DNA of 64,000 bases from Oceanospirillaceae bacterium (GCA_015665455.1 JADFAD010000001.1:806001-870000), one strand, 5' to 3'; counted from the stretch's first letter, positions 43,956-53,237 are shown. Made by a program: numbers and translations. The notes: generated by a model from the letters alone, not told the origin.

Positions 43956-44564
43956 ATGGACGTAGAAAACACAAGCAAGGTTGCTGGCGTTATGGGTAAA
44001 GTAAAAAAAGCGGATCACACTGAAATATCCAGTTCTGGATTTTGGATTGGGCACCTACTCATGGTGACTGCAACCATCTTTGGTGTGTATTTAGCGGCCC
44101 AAGCGGGCTTGAAGCAAGCCATTATTTTTGATGATGTAAGCACAAAACAAAGTAACTACTTTCTTAGGACGTCGCTTTATGAAGAGTTGCGGGATAATGT
44201 AAAAATTCTTCGTGAGTATAATAAAAACGCGTTAAGTAAAAACTCCACGAAAAGCGCGCTTAAGATGCAGAACCCCAATCTCAGTAAGTACGTTTGGGAT
44301 ACGATGAAATACTCACCTGTAACACTTGAAACCCCAAGTTATTTTCTGACAGAAACTCGCAAGTTTTACCGCGATGCCGAAGACATAATTCATAAAGGCG
44401 AAGAGAAATTTTACGGTTCAAGACATGCATCTAAGTTAATGACTGCTGTGCTTGATCGAATGGAAAAGGAAGTGCTTCCAAAACTGGCTAAAAATACAGA
44501 TTATCTCATTGAAGAGCTGAAAGAATTTGATGTAGATGTCAGTGAAATTCAAGGATTGAATTGA
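43956..44564 (+). CDS. Single-pass membrane protein of unknown function, coupled to rhomboid gene
   Basis: 202 residues. A charged N-terminus (about 30 residues) precedes one membrane helix at about 32-52 (GHLLMVTATIFGVYLAA); the rest is mostly helical and rich in Lys/Glu (LYEELRDNVKILREYNK, ILKGEEKFYGSRH). No family recognised. Its TGA overlaps the ATG of the rhomboid gene by one base (TGATG), so the two are translationally coupled. It may be a partner or substrate of the protease; a single helix with polar tail fits either role, but this is inference. Confidence 0.8.
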   Translation: MDVENTSKVAGVMGKVKKADHTEISSSGFWIGHLLMVTATIFGVYLAAQAGLKQAIIFDDVSTKQSNYFLRTSLYEELRDNVKILREYNKNALSKNSTKSALKMQNPNLSKYVWDTMKYSPVTLETPSYFLTETRKFYRDAEDIIHKGEEKFYGSRHASKLMTAVLDRMEKEVLPKLAKNTDYLIEELKEFDVDVSEIQGLN

Positions 44565-45652
44565 TGAAAAACCAAAAGTATTGCCCGAAATGTGTCCAGT
44601 CCCCTTTGGATGTAACTCATTATCATGGTGAAGAATTAGACGTTTGTAGGCAGTGCGGAGGCTTGTGGTTCGAAAAGAACGAATTGAACGATATGCTTTC
44701 CTCGGTTGATAATGGTGATGAGGATGTGAAGTTTGAGTCGCAGTTAGGTGAATGCCTAGGAAAGTCAGATAAAGCATGCCCTGATTGCCATCATTCGTTG
44801 CAGCGATATCATTTATTAAAGGGCTTTGAAGTCGAAGTGGACCTTTGTCTCTCATGTTCGGGGGGATGGGTTGATCGTGAAGAAGTTGAGCAAGTAAAGC
44901 AATCCCCTCGTGTTCAACACGCCTTAAGTGAGATCAATGGAAGCACCAGTTGGAAGACTTGGTTATTTCAGTTTATGTCTCAAATGCCCATTGAATACAA
45001 CATGAAACCGCATATTAAACCTGTGGTTACTTGGGCTCTTATTGTACTTAATACGCTAATCTTTTTTGCCTATTTTGGTAATGAATCCTTAACACAAAAT
45101 ATATTTGCTGAGTTTGCAAATACGCCTGCACATGTTATGCAGGGCGATGCGTTATGGACGCTTCTTACCAGTACCTTTTTACATGGCAGCGTGTTGCATT
45201 TATTAGGGAATATGTATTTTCTGTACTTGATAGGCGATAACATTGAGGACGCACTTGGGCACAAAACGTATCTAGCGATCTATCTTTTATGTGGTCTCGC
45301 CGCAAGCCTTGTGAGTGTTGCTTTTAATATGGATCGAACCATACCCAGTGTTGGTGCCAGTGGGGCAATCGCTGGGCTTTTCGGCCTTTATCTCGTCTGG
45401 TTTAGGCATGCAAGCTTAACGTTTATGTTTGTTGTTTTTCAGAAGAAACTCTCGCCTGTTTGGTACTTCGCAATTTGGCTAGGGCTGAATTTCTTTGGGA
45501 TGTTAACGGCTGAAGGCGGTGTTGATTACTGGGCTCATATTGGTGGTTTTGCAGTCGGCTTATTGCTTGGGGTTCTTTTGAAGCCGTATGTCATGAAAAG
45601 AAACCCGATTTTAGGTCTTTTGTCTTCACCGGAAGCCAAGATTTCACGATAG
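44564..45652 (+). CDS. Rhomboid intramembrane serine protease with two N-terminal zinc ribbons
   Basis: 362 residues; ATG at 44564 preferred over TTG at 44561. N-terminus holds two TFIIB-type zinc ribbons: CPKC/CRQCGGLWF (Cys 7, 10, 28, 31) and CPDC/CLSCSGGW with HYHGEELDV between. Then a rhomboid domain (about 145-350) with six or seven helices: GNMYFLYLIGDNIED, GASGAIAGLFGLYLVWFR with the catalytic Ser, and WAHIGGFAVGLLLG with the catalytic His. It should cleave membrane substrates; zinc ribbons on the cytoplasmic side may bind a partner. Rhomboids with such ribbons occur in some gammaproteobacteria and archaea but are not common knowledge. Upstream gene is its probable partner. Confidence 0.9.
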   Translation: MKNQKYCPKCVQSPLDVTHYHGEELDVCRQCGGLWFEKNELNDMLSSVDNGDEDVKFESQLGECLGKSDKACPDCHHSLQRYHLLKGFEVEVDLCLSCSGGWVDREEVEQVKQSPRVQHALSEINGSTSWKTWLFQFMSQMPIEYNMKPHIKPVVTWALIVLNTLIFFAYFGNESLTQNIFAEFANTPAHVMQGDALWTLLTSTFLHGSVLHLLGNMYFLYLIGDNIEDALGHKTYLAIYLLCGLAASLVSVAFNMDRTIPSVGASGAIAGLFGLYLVWFRHASLTFMFVVFQKKLSPVWYFAIWLGLNFFGMLTAEGGVDYWAHIGGFAVGLLLGVLLKPYVMKRNPILGLLSSPEAKISR

Positions 45653-45700
45653 CACATTGGTTTTACATTCAGACCGGTTTTTGTAGTTTGGTTGATTACT

Positions 45701-45732
45701 GGTTAAGCGCGGTTTTCTGCGCTTAACCTTTT
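45701..45732. terminator. Bidirectional terminator between rhomboid and chemoreceptor genes
   Basis: GGTTAAGCGC (45701-45710) and GCGCTTAACC (45719-45728) pair perfectly around an 8-base loop, followed by TTTTCTT. Lies between convergent genes. Confidence 0.85.
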
Positions 45733-45733
45733 C

Positions 45734-47752
45734 TTAAGTTGAGAACGATTCTGCCAGGTTCTTTAAGTTTGAAACGAGCTTGGCTTGTTCTTTACTTGAT
45801 GTAGATATTTCGTTGGAGCCTGTGACGGTCTGGTGAGACATTTCATCAATTCGAACTACATTACGGTTGAGTTCGTGATTCACCATGGAATATTCTTCCG
45901 ATGCACATGCAATTTGATGGTTCATGTCACGAATTGTACCGATAGAAATTCCAATATTAATCAGTGATTTCTCTACCTGTTTTGCTTTCGTTACTGTGTC
46001 TTGTACTTTACCTTTGGACGTAGCAACGGATTTATAGGCCTCTTCCGTATCGTTGCGGAAATCATTAATAATTTGCTCAATTTCGCCTACGGAATCATGG
46101 GTTCTTTGGGCCAGACCTCTTACTTCGTCGGCAACCACTGAGAATCCTCTGCCTTGCTCACCGGCTCTAGCTGCTTCAATCGATGCATTCAAGGCGAGAA
46201 GATTTGTTTGTTCTGCAACACTTTTAATCACGTCTAAAACACTGATGATGTTGACACTGTTGTCTCTGAGCTTTGCTAGAACTGCTTCGACGGTTGCTAC
46301 TTCGGTATTTAATTCTTCAATGGATTGAACCGTTTGGGAGACAAGGCTATTTCCTTCATTTGCTTGGCTATCAACGTTACCTGCTGCCTCGGCTGCTCTG
46401 ACTGTGCTGTTGGCGACTTCTTCCGCAGTGGTCGCCATTTGGTGGATTGCCGTTGCAAGTTGAGAGGTTTCTTGCTGTTGTTCAGTTAGGTTAATTGTAC
46501 TCTGCTGAGAAGTGGTGGCTGTTTGTTCTGCTGCTGCAGCGAGTTGAATACTGGAACTGCTAATCTCTTGCACAATGTTAGAGAATGAATCGAGCATTTT
46601 ATTTAGGCTCAGAGAAATGATGCCTAAGTCATCCTGACTGTAGGTTTCAGTCTTTAGAGAAAGTTTCTTATCATTTGTAGACGCTGTGATGACGTCTAGA
46701 ATGTTCCGAACTTGAACATTGATGATATTGACGATGAGTCCTCCTAATAGAAGGGCTGCTGCGGTAATTATGCTAACAATGGTCAGTTGAGAATTTCGAT
46801 GGTTTTTTGATCTGTCTATACGTTCATTAAGCAGTAAGGTGAGTTCAGGCGAGGTACTGTTTAATAATTGCTTGGTACTTAATATTGCGCTGCTCCCTGC
46901 ATCAAATATTTTTGCACTGGAAACGTTAAAGCTTTCTTTTGAGAGTACTTCATTATTTAAAATTGAGAGGAAATAGTCGATTTTTGTTTTCATATTTGAA
47001 AAGGGTTGATCAAGCACATCTTTCATTTCTGTGTTGATCGTACTTTCATTGGCTGTATTTAATGCGTATTCCGATCGATGAATTAGCCGATCTATTTCAT
47101 GAGAGAAAATACTGAGCTGAATCGCTTGTTTTGTTGTCATTTTACCCGATACGACAATGCCAGAAGCCATCCCCCTTGCTTTACCTAGCGCCTCCATTAA
47201 TTCAGGTAATGAAAGGGTAATCATATCCATTAAGTAGAACGTATCTAAGTCAGGATCTAAGGTAAGATTTGACTGGTCGGCCACATGGACGATCAACTTT
47301 AGGACATCGAGAATCAACTCCGTGTGCGTGGTGAATGATTCAGTGGTCGTAACGTCTCGTTTACCTTTAATATCATTCCAGCGCGCGTGGATTTCAGACA
47401 TTAACTCTTCTGTTTTTAGTTCCGCTCCGTACTTTTCTTGAAGTGCATCAAGGGCTTGAAAGCGTTGTGTAACAAGGCTTTCAATGGTTCGTATCTTCAA
47501 TTCAAAAACTTGATCACCGTGTAGGTAAGCGGCCATTAGCCCTCTGTGTTTGGCTATATTCTGTTGGAGTGGATACACTTCGGTTAAGAACTCGGCTCCC
47601 AAGATCTCTTTTTCGGCAAACTTAATTCTATAGTTCTCAGCATGAATAAAGAAAACCAATAAAATAACGGTAGGAATTAATAAAAGTGCCGAGAAAATCA
47701 AAATTTTTACAGACAGTGGACGATCATTAATGACCTTAGGTAAGGTAACCAT
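45734..47752 (-). CDS. Methyl-accepting chemotaxis protein with large four-helix-type sensor
   Basis: 672-residue chemoreceptor. TM1 at about 15-33, a helical periplasmic sensor of about 300 residues with the motif [14 protein letters not shown] (typical of NIT/nitrate-like or large helical sensors), TM2 at about 335-360, an HAMP-like stretch, then the signalling hairpin with [17 protein letters not shown] and [14 protein letters not shown]. It would send signals to CheA/CheW, whose genes are not in this window. The ATG has AGGAAAAAA ahead. Ligand unknown; the sensor type is a pattern call. Confidence 0.92.
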   Translation of the reverse strand: MVTLPKVINDRPLSVKILIFSALLLIPTVILLVFFIHAENYRIKFAEKEILGAEFLTEVYPLQQNIAKHRGLMAAYLHGDQVFELKIRTIESLVTQRFQALDALQEKYGAELKTEELMSEIHARWNDIKGKRDVTTTESFTTHTELILDVLKLIVHVADQSNLTLDPDLDTFYLMDMITLSLPELMEALGKARGMASGIVVSGKMTTKQAIQLSIFSHEIDRLIHRSEYALNTANESTINTEMKDVLDQPFSNMKTKIDYFLSILNNEVLSKESFNVSSAKIFDAGSSAILSTKQLLNSTSPELTLLLNERIDRSKNHRNSQLTIVSIITAAALLLGGLIVNIINVQVRNILDVITASTNDKKLSLKTETYSQDDLGIISLSLNKMLDSFSNIVQEISSSSIQLAAAAEQTATTSQQSTINLTEQQQETSQLATAIHQMATTAEEVANSTVRAAEAAGNVDSQANEGNSLVSQTVQSIEELNTEVATVEAVLAKLRDNSVNIISVLDVIKSVAEQTNLLALNASIEAARAGEQGRGFSVVADEVRGLAQRTHDSVGEIEQIINDFRNDTEEAYKSVATSKGKVQDTVTKAKQVEKSLINIGISIGTIRDMNHQIACASEEYSMVNHELNRNVVRIDEMSHQTVTGSNEISTSSKEQAKLVSNLKNLAESFST

Positions 47753-48086
47753 TGTGTTTTTTCCTGCCTTGGATTGTTAGTTTTTAACACATGGAGCTAT
47801 GACCGTTCACAAAAGATGAAAGGCTGAGCGTTTGACATCTATGAGCTACTTTGAATTGGCATCTATGAACTACTTTGAATAGTAAGGTGAGTAAAAATAT
47901 AGAACTGAGCAGGTAATAAGTCCTTAAGGTATAGTGTGCACGTGATGTGCGTCTTTTAGGTGTTTTACTGTGTAATATTGACTAATTGGGTGAGAATTCT
48001 ATTGCTTTATGAATGGGCAATTGTGTTTATCTTCCTGATTATAATAAGAATAAACAATAAATTATGATGCTTGATTTGAGGATGAA
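47753..48086. other. 334-base divergent region
   Basis: Divergent promoter space between the chemoreceptor and the DUF1569 gene. It holds a 21-bp direct repeat (47836-47880, listed separately). A GAGGATG ribosome site lies just before 48087. No open frame worth calling. Confidence 0.4.
47836..47880. repeat. 21-bp direct repeat, 24-bp period
   Basis: Two copies (47836-47856 and 47860-47880) share 20 of 21 bases (CATCTATGA-G/A-CTACTTTGAAT), separated by TGG. Near-identity over 21 bases is far from chance. Either paired operator sites for one of the flanking divergent genes or a recent local duplication. Confidence 0.6.
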
Positions 48087-48626
48087 ATGGACAGACGAAA
48101 ATTTCTGAAAGGGACTATGGTGACGACTCTAGGTCTAGCCAGTGTTACTGGTATTGGTGCGGGTGCTTTTTTTGCTATAGAGCATGGAAACCCGGAGCAT
48201 CTAACGCTTGAATCAATATTGGTTCGTTTACAGAAACTTAGGCGCAGTGAGATAAATTTGCATGGGGATTGGAGTGCATTCCATATATTTTCCCATTTGG
48301 CCCAAAGTATAGAACTTTCAATGACGGGTTATCCGCAACATAAGCCGGAGATTTTTAAACGAACAGTGGGTTCATTGGCGTTTAAAGGGTTTTCAGCCAA
48401 AGGCAGAATGCATCATAACTTGAATGAAGATATTCCAGGCGTTGAAGTGCCATCAGAGGCAGGTAATACCGGTTTAGCCATGGATCGCTTAATGCGTGCG
48501 ATTCTTAACTTTGAGCATTTCTCTGGGGATTTACAGCCGCACTTTGCTTATGGTTCCTTAACTAAACCAGAGTACTCGATGGCTCATGTTCTGCATTTTA
48601 ATAATCATATGCAGTCACTGACTTAA
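48087..48626 (+). CDS. DUF1569 protein with Tat-type signal
   Basis: 179 residues. The start MDRRKFLKG looks like a twin-arginine signal with hydrophobic stretch VTTLGLASVTGIGAGAFF, so the folded protein is probably exported, or anchored by the uncleaved helix. The body resembles DUF1569 (DinB-like four-helix bundle): LRRSEINLHGDWSAFHIFSHLAQSIELSMTGYP, and a late LNFEHFSGDLQPHFAYGSL with FNNHMQSL, with conserved His residues that could bind a metal. Function unknown. Most DUF1569 proteins lack a Tat signal by my recollection. Confidence 0.78.
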   Translation: MDRRKFLKGTMVTTLGLASVTGIGAGAFFAIEHGNPEHLTLESILVRLQKLRRSEINLHGDWSAFHIFSHLAQSIELSMTGYPQHKPEIFKRTVGSLAFKGFSAKGRMHHNLNEDIPGVEVPSEAGNTGLAMDRLMRAILNFEHFSGDLQPHFAYGSLTKPEYSMAHVLHFNNHMQSLT

Positions 48627-48732
48627 TCGTGTGAGTAAGTGAAGGTAGTACCTACAGAATTTAAATTCGCCAGAAATGGTCTATACAATTAGTTGATTGT
48701 TTTAAGGTGTGTATTGCAAAGGAGTAATGGAT

Positions 48733-49287
48733 ATGAAACCCATCCTCATTGCTGTGGCTGTTTTAATTTTGGCTTCTTGCAGTACGATCAAAACCCATTC
48801 CGATTATGATCTTAAGTTTGATTTTAATTCAGTGAATTCTTATGCCTGGTCTCAAGAGCGCGTTAAAGCGTCGACCAATCACGGAGATGGATTACTGGAT
48901 CAAAGGGTAAAGAAAGCGGTACACCGAGAGTTGTTGAAAAAAGGGCTTATTAAAGGTGAGAATGATCAAGCAGACATCCTTCTCAATTACTTCATAACCG
49001 TTGATAAAAGAATCAATCCAGATAGCTTTAATACAAGTTTTGGTTTTAGTTCATTTTATAGTTCAGGTTGGGGAAGCAGTATTTCTATTCAAACGCCAGC
49101 TCAAGAACATAATGTGGCTACGCTTATTTTGGATATAGTAGACCGCTCCAGTGGTAAATTAATATGGCGCGGTTCGGTTGAAAATATTCTCCGAAACAAT
49201 AGAACACCTGAAGAACGTGCTGAAGTGATTAATAGAGCCGTAAATAAGATGTTACTAACGTTTCCTCCGACGCCTCAATTAGAGTGA
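48733..49287 (+). CDS. DUF4136 lipoprotein
   Basis: 184 residues. The ATG at 48733 (AAAGGAG eight bases upstream) is better placed than the one two codons earlier. Signal peptide with lipobox LASC (Cys16). The mature part follows DUF4136: FDFNSVNSYAWSQE, the Gln/Asn-rich middle ADILLNYFITVDKRI, and LIWRGSVENIL with EERAEVINRAVNKML at the end. Family members are small lipoproteins of unknown function; many are in the outer membrane. Short glycine/serine-rich loop (SFGFSSFYSSGWGSS) in the middle. Confidence 0.87.
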   Translation: MKPILIAVAVLILASCSTIKTHSDYDLKFDFNSVNSYAWSQERVKASTNHGDGLLDQRVKKAVHRELLKKGLIKGENDQADILLNYFITVDKRINPDSFNTSFGFSSFYSSGWGSSISIQTPAQEHNVATLILDIVDRSSGKLIWRGSVENILRNNRTPEERAEVINRAVNKMLLTFPPTPQLE

Positions 49288-49385
49288 CTCCAAGCCATGG
49301 AGAAACAGTTCGTTATTACAGTTAGTTATTAATGCGATCTGAAATGGTAAAGTAGTTTACTTCAAAGGTTTAAGAGACGAGTTTC

Positions 49386-50852
49386 GTGAATTTTTCCAAT
49401 ACGTATGTAAATCTAGGTGAACGCTTTTTTGTTAGAACACCTCCAACGCCAGTTAAGTCTCCAAAGTTATTTCTATGGAATGATTCTCTCGCTAAAGAGT
49501 TAGATATTTCACAAACTTCTGACGTCGATTCCGATTCATTAGCTCAAACGTTTTCTGGAAACCAGATGCTCTCTGGTTCAGATTCTATTTCAATGGTCTA
49601 TGCAGGTCATCAGTTTGGCAACTTTAACCCTCAACTGGGTGATGGTAGAGCTCATTTACTGGGTGAGATTGTTAGTCAAGCAGGCGAGCGTCATGATATT
49701 CAGCTCAAAGGATCAGGCCCCAGTGCTTTCTCGCGAAGCGGTGATGGTCGTTGTGCAATTGGCCCAGCCGTTCGTGAATTCATCATGAGCCAAGCCATGA
49801 AATCATTGGGAGTGCCGACCACGCAATGCTTAGCTGTTGTTACTACGGGGGAACCGGTATACCGAGAAGGAGTGAAGCCCGGTGCTGTGGTAACTCGTGT
49901 TGCCAGCAGCCATATTCGTGTTGGAACCTTTCAGTTTTTTGCTGCTCAAGGTGACTTAGCATCACTTAAAGCCCTAGCAGACTACACCATAAGTCGTCAT
50001 TACCCCGTAGGTGATAATGAAGCTCTTGATCCAGAGGAATCAGAGTATGTTGCCTTGTTGGATAATGTCATTGGTAATCAAATTAAATTGGTGACTGAGT
50101 GGATGAGAGTCGGCTTTATTCATGGTGTGATGAATACCGACAACACTGCTATCTCGGGTGAGACGATTGATTTTGGCCCTTGCGCAATGATGGGGGTTTA
50201 TAATCCTCAAACCGTCTACAGTTCCATTGATCATGGCAGTCGTTATGCTTTTGGTAACCAGCCGCACATTGTTCATTGGAACATGGCTCGTTTTGCAGAG
50301 TGCCTACTTGAGTTGGTTGATCAAGACGATAAGACATCAGCCGAGAGCATTGTTTCGCTGATTAATGATTTTCCGAGTCGCTATCAAAACGCTTATAAAA
50401 CGATGATGGCGAATAAACTAGGGTTGGCCGAAGGACAAGAAGGCGATGAGGCTTTTATCGCATCAATGTTAGAGCAAATGGTTCAGTTGAAGTTGGATTA
50501 TACGGACACCTTTAATCTGTTAACTAAATCGTTAACATCCGAAACAGAGGCGACCAAACTGAGCCAGTCATTAGGCTCGGCTTTCAATCAATGGTTGGAA
50601 CGGGTAGGGGCTCAATCGACTTCAAAAGAGCAGATACAAGCCTTGATGAGACGTAATAATCCGACGGTTATCCCTCGTAATCATCATATGGAGGAAGTGT
50701 TGAAGGCGAGTGAAGAAATGGGCGATGCTTCTTTGGCAAACGAGTTTTTAATGGTATTGAAAGAGCCGTACAAAGAATCAGCCTTGACGGTTAAATACCA
50801 AACAACACAAGAAGACTATGATAAAAAATATCAGACCTTTTGTGGTACTTGA
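49386..50852 (+). CDS. selO: SelO/YdiU protein adenylyltransferase
   Basis: 488-residue pseudokinase that AMPylates protein Ser/Thr/Tyr residues and is linked to redox stress. Signatures: VYAGHQFGNFNPQLGDGRAHL, LKGSGPSAFSRSGDGRCAIG, VNFIHGVMNTDN-type motif (here HGVMNTDNTAISGETIDFGP) with metal Asp residues, and NQPHIVHWNMARFAECLL. The C-terminus is FCGT, keeping the penultimate-region Cys that forms a disulfide in E. coli SelO. The start GTG at 49386 has a weak AGAGACGA run upstream. Length is normal (about 478-490). Confidence 0.95.
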   Translation: MNFSNTYVNLGERFFVRTPPTPVKSPKLFLWNDSLAKELDISQTSDVDSDSLAQTFSGNQMLSGSDSISMVYAGHQFGNFNPQLGDGRAHLLGEIVSQAGERHDIQLKGSGPSAFSRSGDGRCAIGPAVREFIMSQAMKSLGVPTTQCLAVVTTGEPVYREGVKPGAVVTRVASSHIRVGTFQFFAAQGDLASLKALADYTISRHYPVGDNEALDPEESEYVALLDNVIGNQIKLVTEWMRVGFIHGVMNTDNTAISGETIDFGPCAMMGVYNPQTVYSSIDHGSRYAFGNQPHIVHWNMARFAECLLELVDQDDKTSAESIVSLINDFPSRYQNAYKTMMANKLGLAEGQEGDEAFIASMLEQMVQLKLDYTDTFNLLTKSLTSETEATKLSQSLGSAFNQWLERVGAQSTSKEQIQALMRRNNPTVIPRNHHMEEVLKASEEMGDASLANEFLMVLKEPYKESALTVKYQTTQEDYDKKYQTFCGT

Positions 50853-50904
50853 TCTTGGGTGAACCAGTGTCAACGTGAACGGTGTTATTCTGTCGGTCTA
50901 AATA

Positions 50905-50918
50905 TTGATCTAGATCAG
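50905..50918 (+). promoter_or_regulatory. FNR/ANR-like box upstream of DUF3149 gene
   Basis: TTGATCTAGATCAG matches TTGAT-N4-ATCAA at 9 of 10 fixed positions, and its core TTGATCTAGATCA is a fully symmetric site (TGATCTAGATCA). It lies 58 bases before the start codon at 50976, in the right place for class-II activation or near the promoter. Confidence 0.45.
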
Positions 50919-50975
50919 ACCTCTATTTCTATAAGCCTTTTATTATTAGGGCTATTAGATTAATGAGGGATTGAG

Positions 50976-51140
50976 ATGAGCACATTTTTCGATTTATTCA
51001 CCAGTTTAAGTGGCATATTAAGTTTGTTTGTTGTTTTGTTCATTATTGGGATGGCTGTGTTTTGCGCGCACATGTTTATTACTAAAATGAACAGCGAAGG
51101 CGAGGAATATGACAGAACGCACCCTAAAACGACTGAATAG
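50976..51140 (+). CDS. DUF3149-type micro-membrane protein
   Basis: 54 residues: MSTFFDLFTS, then one membrane helix (about 12-32: SGILSLFVVLFIIGMAVF) and a polar tail. The pattern 'D LF.S..G.LSL.V..F..GMAVF' matches the DUF3149 family, small single-pass proteins of unknown function. GAGGGA ribosome site six bases before the ATG. Very short, so it is easily missed. An FNR-like box lies upstream and a strong terminator downstream, which supports a real single-gene unit. Confidence 0.8.
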   Translation: MSTFFDLFTSLSGILSLFVVLFIIGMAVFCAHMFITKMNSEGEEYDRTHPKTTE

Positions 51141-51177
51141 TGGTTTTCTGTTCTGCATGAGCTTTTGATGTTGTTTT

Positions 51178-51206
51178 AAAAGCCTGTTTTTTAACAGGCT
51201 TTTTTT
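51178..51206 (+). terminator. Rho-independent terminator
   Basis: AAAAGCCTGTT (51178-51188) pairs with AACAGGCTTTT (51193-51203) around TTTT, followed by more T. It lies 38 bases after the DUF3149 gene. Confidence 0.92.
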
Positions 51207-51285
51207 ATTTCTGAATTTAGAGTTCGAACTTAACTCAATGCTCTAATAGCCCTTGAAACCCACAAAGTCCTCGCCACTCCAACCG

Positions 51286-51642
51286 CTAGAGTGTAAGAAT
51301 ATACGCTAGAAACAGCATGGCAAAGATCAAGTTACCAACCCCAACCTTTAAAAACTCTTCTTTGGGAAAGTCATACTTTTTATAACAAATAAAGCAAGAT
51401 ACAAACGACCAGAATTTGAGTGCCATACCAAATACGAGTAGAGGTATGGCTATTTCGGGGTAGAAGAATACGTAGGTGTATATCACACTGAATAAGAATG
51501 CGGTCCCGCCTGTGAAGAGTCGATACTGCATATAGTCGGTAGGAATGTCCCCTGCATCTGTTTGTAATACAGGGGCTTGAAACCACATGATGAGAGCGCC
51601 AATTAAGTTATAGATAGCAGCAACGATAAGAATGTATTCCAT
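51286..51642 (-). CDS. Small four-helix membrane protein of unknown function
   Basis: 118 residues, mostly hydrophobic, with four predicted membrane helices (about 3-22, 40-60, 63-82, 95-115). Charged bits between them include DAGDIPTDYMQYR and CYKKYDFPKEEF. No family is recognised. Start ATG has an AGGAG-type site (reading the minus strand, CTAGGAG before the ATG). Separate from the ZIP gene upstream by 115 bases on the same strand. Confidence 0.78.
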   Translation of the reverse strand: MEYILIVAAIYNLIGALIMWFQAPVLQTDAGDIPTDYMQYRLFTGGTAFLFSVIYTYVFFYPEIAIPLLVFGMALKFWSFVSCFICYKKYDFPKEEFLKVGVGNLIFAMLFLAYILTL

Positions 51643-51757
51643 TTTATTCTCCTAGTAACTATTGTCCTTGAGGTCGATCCATTTCTCTTATATCACAAGG
51701 GGATTTATGACTGAGGTGAGAATGCTTGAAATGTGAATTCAAACAGGTGTTCGAATT

Positions 51758-52468
51758 TTAGATGATCATATGACCTATGATTCCCACGACAAACCCGAAT
51801 ACCGCCCCCATGGACGGCGCCCAGTGTTTCTCGAGCACTGCTTGAGGGGCAATATCTTGAAATACAGAATAAAGAATGCCGCCGGATGCAAATAACATGA
51901 TGGCTGCAACGGTAGATGGTTGGTCCGATAGCCAAATGAAGCCTGACATGCCTGCAATCGGGCCCAGTAGCGCCATTATTGCGAATGTTCCTATTATTCT
52001 AAATCGTGAATATTCCGAGCTTTCACGAAGTTCGCGAAATGCATTAAAACCTTCGGGCAAATTTTGAAGCGCCATGAGTAAAACTAATAAAAAAGCGCTG
52101 TTTCCGCCTGCTGCAAATACGGCACCTAGCGCCAGAGATTCAGGTATAAAGTCAGAGAGCATTGCGGCGAGTTGGCTGGCATGGGTTTTCATTCGATCTA
52201 GGCAGATATCCAGAACCATAAATGCCAAACCGCCAAGACAAAAGTATGTGGCGGCAGAAACGGGCGTTAGAAACTTAATGCCATCAGGTACCAGAACTAG
52301 GGCAATGGCAGAAAGAAGTGCTCCTCCGCCAAATGCTACTACACTGTGTCTGAACTCTTCTTCCAGCCAATTTGGTTTTATGTGCTCGAAACTGGCTATG
52401 GTTGCACCTAAAGGCATTGCCATACCAGCAATAAGAGTAGAGATGATTACAAGGGTTAGCTCGTTCAT
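51758..52468 (-). CDS. ZIP-family divalent metal transporter
   Basis: 236 residues with about eight helices. The ZIP metal sites are present: DFIPESLALGAVFA in TM4 and QNLPEGFNAFRE in TM5, with a His in the loop DRMKTHASQL and HWAPSMGAVFG. It imports Zn2+ or another divalent metal across the inner membrane. Length is short for ZIP proteins but normal for bacterial ones. No Zur-type box is obvious upstream. Single gene, or with the small membrane protein downstream. Confidence 0.87.
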   Translation of the reverse strand: MNELTLVIISTLIAGMAMPLGATIASFEHIKPNWLEEEFRHSVVAFGGGALLSAIALVLVPDGIKFLTPVSAATYFCLGGLAFMVLDICLDRMKTHASQLAAMLSDFIPESLALGAVFAAGGNSAFLLVLLMALQNLPEGFNAFRELRESSEYSRFRIIGTFAIMALLGPIAGMSGFIWLSDQPSTVAAIMLFASGGILYSVFQDIAPQAVLEKHWAPSMGAVFGFVVGIIGHMII

Positions 52469-52728
52469 TGATCGCCTTAGATCGTAAATTATTTTGTTGG
52501 TCTTGAGTTATTTGCACTGAGTCATTTACACAGTGTTATGCAAAGAACTGATCTTGGATAAGAAAGATACCGTTTCGACAAGTATTCAGCCATTAAATCT
52601 AGGGTGATTAAGCAATTTTTAGTTTGTAAACAATGCATTGATGTTGTGTTCGAATTCTAAGAAACCAGCTATGATTATCTAAGGGCTAGAGCGTGTCACT
52701 GCCGTAGGCAGGTAAAAAGGAGAAAAAC

Positions 52729-53109
52729 GTGGCATTAGATATACAGTTGATTGAAGTACAAGCACCAAAGGTAAAGCGCTTTTTGTTGGACGGTTCATTG
52801 GACACTGAAACAGCCCCTGAGCTGGAACAAGCTGTGATGGATGTGATTTCAACGGACGTTGATTTATTAGTTCTGGATATGAAAACCTTAGACTTTATCA
52901 GCTCTGCTGGGCTTCGAGTTGTGTTTATGGCAACGAAGAAGATGAAAGCAAAAAATGGCCGTTTAGCTGTGGCAAATCGTCAAGTCCAAATTACCAAAGT
53001 GTTTGAGATTGTGAAGGCATTGCCAGACCTAACTATTTTTAAAGACGATGAAGAAATGGATGATTATTTGGCTGCGATGCAAGAAAAGTTTAAATCGGGT
53101 GACTTTTAA
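52729..53109 (+). CDS. STAS anti-sigma factor antagonist
   Basis: 126 residues. GTG start at 52729 with AAAGGAG seven bases upstream. STAS domain over the whole length: RFLLDGSLDTETAPELEQAV, LLVLDMKTLDFISSAGLRVVF, with the phosphorylatable Ser in ISSAGLR. It would bind an anti-sigma/kinase partner when dephosphorylated. The SpoIIE phosphatase at 38193 is a fitting partner. A 5-bp GC hairpin (CTGCC-GTA-GGCAG, 52699-52711) sits just before the ribosome site and might affect translation. Followed by a GGDEF gene at 128 bases. Confidence 0.92.
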   Translation: MALDIQLIEVQAPKVKRFLLDGSLDTETAPELEQAVMDVISTDVDLLVLDMKTLDFISSAGLRVVFMATKKMKAKNGRLAVANRQVQITKVFEIVKALPDLTIFKDDEEMDDYLAAMQEKFKSGDF

Positions 53110-53237
53110 TCTCAACGAACCTTTTAATTCACCGAGCAAGGGTTGAATAGGTAAACAGCAGTCGTTTTCTGTTCTAGGTTCATTTGATATTAATGTTGTA
53201 ACGCGTTTACGCGATTTATTATTTCAATGAGTTATCT

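Noticed and set aside
53200-53237. ACGCG direct repeat upstream of the third GGDEF gene as an operator
   Set aside because: Very short repeat, no supporting symmetry or known regulator.
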